Assembly (NCBI RefSeq): GCF_902459465.1
Contig: NC_047066.1
Coordinates: forward strand, 19,967,047-20,031,046
Length of the DNA stretch: 64,000 nt
Source of the DNA: Asterias rubens
Lineage: Eukaryota; Echinodermata; Asteroidea; Forcipulatida; Asteriidae
Direction: 5' to 3'
The position numbers were made by a program, and so were the translations under genes. The notes beneath the pieces are model-generated. The model was given only the letters and a program-made list of their open reading frames with translations. It was not told the origin of the DNA and did no database searches. Within the stretch, counting starts at the first letter, position 1. Every line of letters begins with the position of its first letter. Below are positions 55,692 to 64,000 of this stretch, piece by piece.

Positions 55692-56250
55692 TCAGTGTTG
55701 ATGGTGTGCTTAATTATAAGTAGGTCACTTTAAACTCACAATGCCAAGGTTCGTTTTTCCTTATTAAACGAAAGCCTCTGTACGTTTGCAGCGGTTGTTT
55801 TTCTAATTGGCATTATCACGGCACGGTTTGAAGTAACCGCCCCATTTGCAAATTCAATTATCGACAATTAACGGTCAATAATTAAGCTTTAATAAAGCTT
55901 CGGACACTGCAAAGACATCACGAGTGGAAAATTAATAACGGCTAATTTTTATTGCTTTATTTTCGTATTAATTCAGTGTTGATGGTGTGCTTAATTATAA
56001 GTAGGTCACTTTGAACTCACAATGCCAAGGTTCGTTTTGCCTTATTAAACGAAAGCCTCTGTACGTTTGCAGCGGTTGTTTTTCTAATTGGCATCACGGC
56101 ACGGTTTGAAGTAACCGCCCCATTTGCAAATTCAATTATCGACAATTAACGGTCAATAGTTAAGCTTTAATAAAGCCTCGGACACTGCAAAGACATCACG
56201 AGTGGAAAATTAATAACGGCTAATTTTTATTGCTTTATTTTCGTATTAAT
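55692..56250. repeat. 281-bp tandem duplication upstream of the lectin
   Basis: Copy 1 55692-55972, copy 2 55973-56250, differing by a 4-bp deletion (GGCATTATCACGG to GGCATCACGG) and a handful of substitutions. It ends about 20 bp before the TATA box, so upstream control sequence has been duplicated while the core promoter stays single. Contains AATTAACGGTCAAT and TTAATAACGGCTAA words. Confidence 0.9.
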
Positions 56251-56268
56251 TTTTTTTTTTTCGAAGCC

Positions 56269-56275
56269 TATATAA
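56269..56275 (+). promoter_or_regulatory. TATA box of the C-type lectin gene
   Basis: TATATAA, 68 bp before the ATG at 56337. Transcription would be expected to start near 56300 and give a 5' UTR of about 35-40 nt. Confidence 0.7.
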
Positions 56276-56336
56276 ACCCTCGAACACCCCATCGTCCTCA
56301 TTATCGAAAACTGACGTGAAACCTTGTCAATCTACT

Positions 56337-57985
56337 ATGGCGTGGAAAAATCCCTCGCTTTCTAAGATTTTATTTATACTTATTGTAAGTACCTCCAACA
56401 AGGTAAATGGAAGATGTCAAAAGGAAGGGGCGTGCCCAGCTGATTGGAGCAAATGGGGAAACAACTGCTATCATTTTGTTGAAAACGGGCTACGTTGGGC
56501 TCATGCGCAACAGCACTGCGTGGATATTGGAGGTGTACTGACTGTTCCTCATTCCCGCGAAGAAGAGGACTACCTCTTGGCTTGGACTAATGCTGGTCAA
56601 CTATGGATCAACTGCAATGATATCGTTTCCGAAGGTATGTCCTTAGATAGGCTGTACGTTTTGTTTTGGGGTTTTTATTTGTTATGCAAAAGACTGTGGA
56701 AGTCCCGTGCGTATTTCAAACAAGGACCCGTTCAAGTGCCTAGGTTTGTTTTCTTCAAAGCAATGCACGTAGGAACAAAGTGGTAACAAAAATGTCGAAT
56801 ACGCGACTTTTATCAGTTAAACATGGGTGGTCACTTATTTTTTGACCCCCGTGCACAAGCAGACGCACCTCCGCACAATGCTCGTCAGCCGTTTTCACCA
56901 CTTTTGGAACCTACATGGTGGATAGAATGGGAGGCTTTTGAATGCATGAGATAGCAGTATATTTCTATTGTTTATGTATTTCCGAGCCTACGCACATTTT
57001 ACCGAGAGTAGAAGATGTCTGGTAATCTGCTGCCACCTAGCGTCCTAATAATACTAATCAAAATCCCACATAATAATATATTTCGCTTTGTGCAAGTAAT
57101 CAAGAGAGATTTCGCAAGCGTCAGATACAGTTGATAACCGTATCCGTTCACGCCAGCCGCGTGTTGGATTTTGTTTTGCAAAAATATGTGTCACTTGAGT
57201 GCGCTCGCATTCATATTTTTTTTTTCGATAAGCATGACCGATAGAGACCCCGTTTGTTTCACTGCATTTTCTCGTCGTTTTGCTTGCAAAATGAATAACA
57301 TATTCCTATCTCTATCAAGCAGGATACCAGTGAAAGCAATTCCGTGTGAAATGTTTTTAATCAGGGACAAAAAGACAACTTATGTCTGCAAAACAGTGTC
57401 CGTTTTTCTACAAAGTGTTATGAGCTCCTGTATCTGATGCTAAAGTGAAAGTACAATAGTCGTGGATACGCGTCACGTGAATACACAAAGTGTCGACGTA
57501 TCGGTATCTGTATCCATAGACTAATCTGCCGAGTCAGAAAGAGAAAAGACCCGGATTCCAGGTTGCAAGGGCATGCTCATTTATCAAACCGAAGCAGAAA
57601 CCGAGTTAAAAATCACGTTGACAGGCCAAGTTTCCAATTTTTTGAATTTATAATTTTTTTAATTTTTTTTAAGACTTCATTTGTTACTTTTGACAATTTG
57701 AAATAATACAAAATATTTACAAACAAAACTCTCAAGTATTGAGTGGCGAACGCAATGAGACACAAAACCAATCAGAATTTCATGTTGATTTCTAACGTAG
57801 GAACTTGGGAATGCAAGGAGGGGACAACCACTGTTGACTACAGGAGGTGGGCTTCACCGCCATCTAACAGTAATGGTGGAGAAGACTGCGTAGGCATGCT
57901 GGTGCAAGGATGGAATGATATCTCATGCACTGGGTGGAAAGAGAAATTTGTGTGCAAGCAACCAATCCCCATTGTATGGGTTTAA
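56337..57985 (+). CDS. Secreted C-type lectin domain protein, 2 exons
   Basis: 160-residue secreted lectin, probably binding carbohydrate outside the cell. Exons 56337-56634 and 57801-57985 (donor GAAG|GTATGT, acceptor AACGTAG, phase 1). Signal peptide at about residues 1-25 with core ILFILIVS. The C-type lectin domain runs about 30-153: CPADWSKWGNNCYHF, AHAQQHCVDIGG, WINCNDI, GGEDCVGM, WNDISC, KFVCKQP. The six canonical cysteines (33, 44, 61, 129, 142, 151) are present, plus an extra pair (93, 104) that may form another disulfide. At the EPN/QPD position the sequence reads PSN, so classical mannose/galactose specificity is uncertain; the WND Ca2+ motif is kept. TATA box and a duplicated upstream segment precede it. 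The upstream in-frame GTG is not used as the start because the ATG gives a clean signal peptide. Confidence 0.88.
56936..57050. repeat. Diverged relative of MITE family A in the lectin intron
   Basis: ATTGTTTATGTATTTCCGAG, CCTACGCACATTTTACC and CTGCTGCCACCTAGCGTCC resemble the centre and an arm of family A, but with low identity and no clear ends. An old copy or related family. Confidence 0.45.
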
Positions 57986-59562
57986 ACCCACTGTGAACAC
58001 CAAAGAGAAATGGGGCAAAAATGTGGGGGGAAAATGAATGAGGTGTGTATCTTAAGGTTATTTTGAAGGGGAAAAAACGGTTAATGGTCAGACATTTCCC
58101 TAGCAGAGTCTTTCTCTGACGCTAAAAGGCCTTTAGGTTATTTTGTTACATCTTTTAAAAAAGTTAAGGATGGAGGTCGTCCAGGAAAGAGGAAAGGAAT
58201 GTCAAAGAATAATTTTCAAAGTAATGTGTATAGTTACTCAAGATGCTAACGATTGACACACCATCAAGAAGTGTGGTTGCCATTGATTCCGCTGATAGAA
58301 ACAAATGCTTACAGACGGTGTAACCTCTAAGTTGCCCCGTGTGACAATGCCCTTGCACCCCAAGATACAACACACACTGATAAGTTATTCGTGATTTTTG
58401 TGTTAACCTAGCTGCCTTAAATAACATTTTTGTTGTAAGAAGATGTATATGGACATGTGCCACCGTACTTAAAAATTTGCTTGTTGATACGGATGTTTTG
58501 TTTAAATATTTCACAAATGAGCACCACTGAGATTGTTTGTAGGCTATTGTGCATTAAAATTCATCACCATTTTAATCGAGCTTATACTTAGTTTAGAATT
58601 ATTTACATTTATTTGATGTTAATCCATATTGATGTATTTGAAAGTGAACAATCTAATTTCAACGATAGTAACATTAAATTTGAGTTCATTCTAGACACTT
58701 TGTTCTCTACATCCTATAACAAACTCACTCTAAATATTTAACATCGGATCGTTTTAAAAACACCATGTGGACACGGTTTCATATAGTAATAGAATACGAG
58801 TTCATTTCACACAAAGTTACATGTTATCAATAAATCAAAATATTACATTAATTTTCGATAGAGAATGTGGTTCTAGGAATACACCTAAGTATTAATAGCA
58901 TACGTAATTAATATTATTAGCATAAGGTAAATTACATTTCAATATCATTCAGAATTTATAATATTATTATTATAATTATTAGAATTTATGTTTTTGACCA
59001 AGATTTGACGTTAAGCTAACTAAAAGTAGCTACGTTCGACTCGAACTTTTTGCGCTCAGTTTTTGGTAACACAATTTTGCCAGAGCACACAACTATTTGT
59101 TTACACCATTGTTCAACCCACAAACACGATTGGTTGTAATTACATACTTAAACCATGAACAACAAGAACAGTTTGAACCACCGATCACAATTACTGCCGG
59201 GAACACGGCTTTGTACTAATGATGATTGGAATGGAACTAACGACATGCACTTAGACTTAATGCTGAGTCCTCTAGTAATGTATAACACATCCAATAGATA
59301 CGTGCATACTTTAAAGTGTATTCTAAAAGTCATGTTTCCCGCCATTAACTATCTTGGCGACATTTTGGGGCCGAATAATAAACAGAGTCAATCCATTATT
59401 ACGGGAAAGCTGTAGTGAAAAATGTCCAACTTTGGCCCGTAAAACTAGGAAAGTACACATCATTTTCAGTGAGCGATTGTGTTCTCATTGAAGTACTTGG
59501 GTCAATAAATTTGAATGTAAGCAGTTACTTCGCATGTGGTTTCCAGCAGCACTTCTGGTTTG
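57986..59562. other. Intergenic between the two lectin genes, left part
   Basis: AT-rich. ATTAAA near 58554 could serve as the poly(A) signal of the C-type lectin. Frames at 59155-59415 and 59415-59732 look partly protein-like but show no recognised domain and no start context; treated as unsupported. Confidence 0.45.
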
Positions 59563-59690
59563 TACTTGATCTAATTAAGTCCACTGCTTTGAAGCAATAC
59601 ATGGAGATAACAGGTGTAAGTTGCCAGACGAAAAGGATGTGTCTTTTTAGTTTGCCTCTCTCTTTAAGGGAGCATTCCCGTAATGTAAAT
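59563..59690. repeat. Dispersed repeat shared with 634-780
   Basis: AAGTCCACTG, ACATGGAGATAACAGG, AGTTGCCAGAC and AAAAGGATG occur in the same order as at 634-780. No TIRs recognised. Confidence 0.6.
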
Positions 59691-60143
59691 GTAATGTATA
59701 AAAAGAAAACTGCGAGACCTAAACAGAGATAAATAATAAATGTTTTGTGCATTGGCTGAATAAAACGAAATAACGATTATGGGGGGAAAAAATCTGATCA
59801 AACGTGTTACCTTATGGTTGAGTCCTTAAACGTACATCTGTGAGGGCGCTATTTGAAACTTGACGGCTTGTACATGTATTTTGTAGTGAACTTGTAATAC
59901 CACTAACAACATCATAACTAGTAACTAAAAATATTTTGCATTTTACCTTGCGAAGGCCTTCCTCGTGGCTCGGAGAGCCACTCACATGCGTGGTGTCCCG
60001 TTCCAGTCACTTGAGATCGCGGTTCTTCAAGCCACGAAGGCCTTGGCAAAAGGATACATCCTTATCACGAATTGAATCAATTTTAAATAGCAAATACAAT
60101 ACCACATTATTTACATCGCTGCCTGGTGACCAAGCAGTCTGGT

Positions 60144-61111
60144 TCACGCGACTTCCTTTATAGCCATGCTGCATTTCTTCAGGGAGTAATAGTTACTTTT
60201 CCAGGGGTTCCATTGTAACCCTTGAGCATATGGAACTCTTGCTTGGTGGTAGTATTTACCGTTCAGATGCGAGTAGAAACAAGAGCGGAACCACCATGCT
60301 CCTTCATGACGAACTGCACAGTTAGCTCCACTTTCCTCTCTCCTATCGTTATCGTTGTCTCTGGTAGTGAATTGCTGTCCATTTTGATGTTCAAAGGAGT
60401 TGCCTGCGGTACTGTCAGTGTTGTATGAACTGACACTCAGCGTGTATTTGTCACCTGATACAGCAAACACTTCATAAACAGCCCAGCTTTTTCACCCTCC
60501 CAATCTTCGATTTGTACTTTTAGTTGCCATTGTCCTGACGTTGTGAGTGAACGTAGAGCATCAAGCCCCAACCAAAACTCAGCAGTAAGATTGCCGAATC
60601 CGGTTTTGTAGTCTGCCCAGTCACGGTAAAAGTCAACAGAGCCATCTTGTCTTCTCTGAATCACGATCCAGCCTCCTCCATCGGTCTCCATATCACAGTA
60701 GACCTGAATACCAGTCAGATCATGATAAATGATGTAGATGCCACTGTCACGATGTCCAGCTTTGTACCACATCTGACAACTGCTGTAACGTAAAGTTCCA
60801 TCATAGTAGGCACTTCCTTGCAACTGCATGAAATCAGTAGGGCTGTGATCTCCGGTGACATTGTTCAACTCACAAACCTGGCTGCTTGTGTGATAATTAA
60901 AGGATGCACAATTTGAATCAAACGAGCAGTCTCGCCCGCATATGACAGAAGAAGATGCTGTTTTCAACTGGTAAACGTGCTTCAGAAGTGCGTGGTTGTC
61001 AAACAAGTATAAATTAGTTCGAGCGGTGATTTTTTTATCACAACATTCGACCCATACTTGGTGTGTCAAGAACGCTAGAAAGAGAAGCAAGACCGCTGTG
61101 ATGACTGTCAT
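60144..61111 (-). CDS. PAN/fibrinogen-related lectin, single exon, frameshifted
   Basis: Secreted fibrinogen-related protein of about 322 residues (ficolin/tachylectin-like binding of acetylated sugars is typical of the family). ATG at 61111; signal peptide residues 1-22 (core AVLLLFLAF). PAN/apple-like domain about 30-105 with CGRDCSFDSNCASF and CELNN. Fibrinogen C-terminal domain about 112-322: VYCDMETDGGGWIVIQRRQD, FYRDWADYKTGFGNL, EFWLGLDALRSLT, Ca2+-site-like RDNDND, NCAVRHEGAWWF, HLNGKYY, YSLKKCSMAIK. The frame breaks at the 5-T run 60488-60492 (+ strand), between EDWEGEK and VFAVSGDKYT. The domain is complete on both sides, so one missing base in a homopolymer explains it, either assembly error or a young pseudogene. 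No intron fits. Stop TGA at 60144. Confidence 0.88.
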
Positions 61112-61335
61112 TTTCAAATCAGTTTGAGTGTCTAAACACCTATTTCACTCTGCTTTTCGTTCAAGATTACAACCTCAATTTACCGCCTGTAAATGGCCTT
61201 TGAAAACTAGATACAACTTGCCTACCGATCATTAGCTGTACGTGACCATGGTGACGCGTCGTTAATTGTTAGTTAATTAATGCAACATGTACATGTATAC
61301 CGATATCAAGGTTTGTTGACGGTCTGCCGGCTTTA

Positions 61336-61633
61336 TAGTCTTGGTTCCAAGACCACTGGTGTTGCGCGGTCACACACAACCAACGTTCCGATTATGCACG
61401 GCAAAAACTATACACGCTTGTAATGAACGAACGCTAGCGGGCGCTCTGTTTCTCTGATTTAGATCTCACCATGAGATTTTGGTGAGCACAGGACATGGTG
61501 AGATCCGGAAATCAGAGAAACAGAGCGCCCGCTAGCGTTCGTTCATTACAAGCGTGTACAGTTTTTGCCGTGCATAATCGGAACGTTGGTTGTGTGTGAC
61601 CACGCAACACCAATGGTCTAGGAACCAAGACTA
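61336..61633. mobile_element. 298-bp foldback MITE with 9-bp target duplication
   Basis: Arms of about 137 bp, nearly perfect inverse repeats (start TAGTCTTGGTTCC, end GGAACCAAGACTA), around a loop of about 25 bp. Flanked by CCGGCTTTA at 61327-61335 and 61634-61642. Long TIRs with a 9-bp duplication are typical of Mutator-like (MULE) non-autonomous elements. No ORF of its own. It lies about 225 bp upstream of the PAN/fibrinogen gene ATG. Confidence 0.92.
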
Positions 61634-61642
61634 CCGGCTTTA

Positions 61643-62269
61643 CAATTAAAGGGACATTCTGGTTTTGGCTATACAAGAGGTGTGATGAACTGAATATGGT
61701 TGGAAAATGTTTTAAAAGTTGTAGCACATAATAAATCCACACAAATATACATCAAAATTGTTTGCTTTTACTTCTCGTTAACGAGAAGGTAATCCCATAG
61801 GGACAAAAATTGTTATAATAATAAGCCTTGGCATTTTTGAAATCCACGATTCTGGTAATTTACTGCAAGCATCTTGAAACTAATTTTATAGTCCACCCGG
61901 GCGGTACAGTGACTAGAGGGTTTAGGAATTCAAGACGTTCATAGCGGTCTTTGGAGGTTGGAGGGGCAAATATTAATTCTCAGTCTCAACATTTAAAGTT
62001 GTCAGTTTTCCAGTCTTTACCGATCCTGGATCACTCTCATGCACCTTAACGTGTCGTCCATATTCTCTCATTCAGGAGGAAAGTCGGTATTTTTAACTTA
62101 GAGGTTTTAAATTTTTCATAGACCATCAACTCATCTCAAATCCCCTTCCCTGCTCATCTCGCCGCTGCCCGATTACACGCATCGTCGGTTTTCCTAATAG
62201 AGAGCTGACACAAAGAGACCGTGTGACAATAATATTGTATTATTCATGAGTATTCTGTTTATATCAAGC
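61643..62269. other. Intergenic, nothing recognised
   Basis: No ORF, repeat end or RNA gene supported. Confidence 0.6.
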
Positions 62270-62640
62270 TTCAGCTTTGGTAATTGTCAAAGACCAGTGT
62301 TCTCACTTGGTATATCTCAAACTATGCATAAAACAAAAACCCTGTACAAATTTTACCCTTGGTCGGCAAAATTGCGAGAGGAGAATCGTGAAGGAAAAAA
62401 CACCATTGTCACACAAGTTGTGTGCTTTCAGATGCCCTGAAATCGAAACCTCAGCTCAGGTATCTTATACATTAAAAAAAAAATTAGTAAGAAATTACGA
62501 CTTGCTCAAAAACTACGTTACTTCAGAGGAAGCCATTCCTCACAATATTGTACACTTCAAGCAGCTCTCCATTGTTCGTTCGTTACGAAGTGAAACAAAT
62601 ATTTCAAGTATATACCAGAAGTGTCCATCGTTAGTTTACC
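62270..62640. mobile_element. MITE family B, decayed copy 10
   Basis: Body matches (GGTAATTGTCAAAGACCAGT, TGTGCTTTCAGATGCC, CTTCAGAGGAAGCC, AGAAGTGTCC) but both termini and TTAA flanks have decayed and the internal palindrome is lost. Confidence 0.7.
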
Positions 62641-63142
62641 ATTAGTGACAGTACTTTTCGTAAAAACTCATACCAACTAAAATGTCTCAAAATTAACGAG
62701 TGTCGACTAACAACTGAGACAGGCAAACGGTCAGAGTACATTAATTGCTATATTGTCTTATAAGTATCTACGTGCATCTGCTCTCATCAGAAAGATGGTC
62801 GATCAATATTTTGTTTAAAACCCAACTCAGCTATACAACTCGTCCATAATTGATTGCAGTTCCCTTCTTCCGGTTACAAAGATAGCTTACAAGGCAGCAA
62901 TTAGTGACCATGACAACCGTATCATCAGTATTTTGGGCCTGCGTCATTTCAGGCTCTATGGGTGTGTGCTCTTAATTAGCTTTACTTTATTCACCCAGTT
63001 GATTCTTCTTTTTCAACAAATTGAGCAAATGTAAAGAGATAAACATGCATAGGGAGTTCTAAATTCTCCAACCCATCAGACCATACAGTTAATTAACATG
63101 CACCAGCAAGAATCTCAGGTTTGACAAAACTATCCGGGGCAA
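62641..63142. other. Intergenic, nothing recognised
   Basis: No supportable feature. Confidence 0.6.
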
Positions 63143-63146
63143 CTAA

Positions 63147-63524
63147 AGACAGTGGACACTATTGGTAATTGTCAAAGACCAGTCTTCTCATTTGGTGTAT
63201 CTAAATATATGCATAATATAACACACTTGTGGAAATTTGAGCTCAATTGGTCGCCGAAGTTGCGAGATACGAGTGAGAAAAAAACCACCATTGTCACACC
63301 AAGTTGTGTGCTTTCAGATGCTTGATTTCGAGACCTCACATTCTAAACTTGAGGTCTCGAAATAAAATTCGTGGAAAATTACTTCTTTCTCGAAAACTAC
63401 TTCACTTCAGAGGGAGCCGTTTCTCACAATGTTTTATACTGTCAACCTCTCCCCATTACTCGTTACCAAGTGAGGTTTTATGCTGATAATTATTTGGAGT
63501 AATTACCAATAGTGTCCACTGCCT
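63147..63524. mobile_element. MITE family B, copy 11 (378 bp)
   Basis: Intact length, same as copy 2. Left flank CTAA, right flank TTAA (63525-63528). Internal palindrome TTTCGAGACCTCA...TGAGGTCTCGAAAT at 63326-63364. Confidence 0.9.
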
Positions 63525-63528
63525 TTAA

Positions 63529-64000
63529 GCCAACCAGGATCCTACATCGCGTTAGGCTTTGCATTGCGCACTTGTACGCTCCCATTATTTTCACCTATTG
63601 ACTGCTCATGTATCATACAAAGAATACAAAACAGTTGTCAAAATGATTTTTTACTATACATGTAAACTGTTTTTTTATTAAGACAGAGAGAATATGTACT
63701 TACAGAGTAGTGCCATCTTCAAGATTTTCCCTGCTCCAATTTCACTACAGCAATGTTCCAAAATCACCCCTTCACATCAATTTGCAACACTGATAACCTG
63801 CATGTGTTAAAAGTCTGTAAAATGAAGCAGGCATCCGGATTTTTTGAAACTTACTCGACTCCGCTAGATCATCATTTTATCTATTCAGGTTTGTCCCATC
63901 AAACAATTGCCTGATCTTAGCCACAATGCATTTAAATAAATAGTACTTAAAAAAAATAAGAGTGGAGCACCAAAATATTTTGCACACAGAACACTACCGT
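63529..64000. other. Intergenic to right edge, nothing recognised
   Basis: AT-rich; no gene or repeat supported. Confidence 0.6.

Noticed and set aside
56316-56336. Upstream in-frame GTG start for the C-type lectin
   Set aside because: Animal genes start at ATG; ATG 56337 yields a proper signal peptide and correct distance from the TATA box.
59155-59732. Two adjoining ORFs of 86 and 105 codons
   Set aside because: No recognised domain, different frames, and the second overlaps a dispersed repeat also present at 634-780.

Overview
Eukaryotic genomic DNA, almost certainly from a marine invertebrate deuterostome and most likely an echinoderm (sea-star-like). This is inferred from the vertebrate-like CLIP-170 C-terminus in short GT-AG exons, a PAN plus fibrinogen-domain lectin next to a C-type lectin, tRNA-derived SINEs, many TTAA-flanked MITEs and frequent ACATGTA motifs. 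No rRNA, functional tRNA or CRISPR array was seen.

Region 1 (372-15,133, + strand) holds the last 16 recognisable exons of a CLIP1/CLIP-170 orthologue. They encode about 815 residues of coiled coil ending in two zinc knuckles; the N-terminal CAP-Gly domains lie outside the window. All exon phases join without a stop. Introns carry MITEs, tRNA-like SINE heads and minisatellites.

Region 2 (about 15.7-20.9 kb) is intergenic and dominated by a TTAA-flanked MITE of about 378 bp (family B), with a 142-bp MITE (family A) nested in one copy.

Region 3 (about 20.9-32 kb, + strand) starts with a promoter-like segment (E-box, NRF1-like site, short ATG ORF, splice donor). It continues with four tandemly repeated exon-like units ending in the same splice donor, a duplicated exon pair and a poly(A) signal. 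It looks like a spliced but poorly coding transcription unit.

Region 4 (about 32-43.5 kb) is satellite-rich: 20-bp, 30-bp (about 5 kb long, split by a SINE), 215-bp, 118-bp and 177-bp arrays, tRNA-like heads, and a TA-flanked MITE.

Region 5 (about 45-54.9 kb, - strand) mirrors region 3. It has a promoter/first-exon candidate at 54.8 kb, six diverged copies of one exon spread through higher-order repeats, and a two-exon coding 3' end at 45.1-46.1 kb encoding an unrecognised C-terminus. A 53-bp satellite of about 29 copies (48-49.5 kb) is embedded in it and makes a spurious 593-aa ORF.

Region 6 (55-64 kb) is a small lectin neighbourhood: a two-exon secreted C-type lectin (+) behind a TATA box and a 281-bp tandem duplication, then a single-exon PAN/fibrinogen-related lectin (-) with a one-base frameshift. 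A 298-bp foldback element with a 9-bp target duplication lies upstream of the second lectin, and two more family B elements close the window. Both lectins look like secreted recognition proteins, plausibly innate immune.
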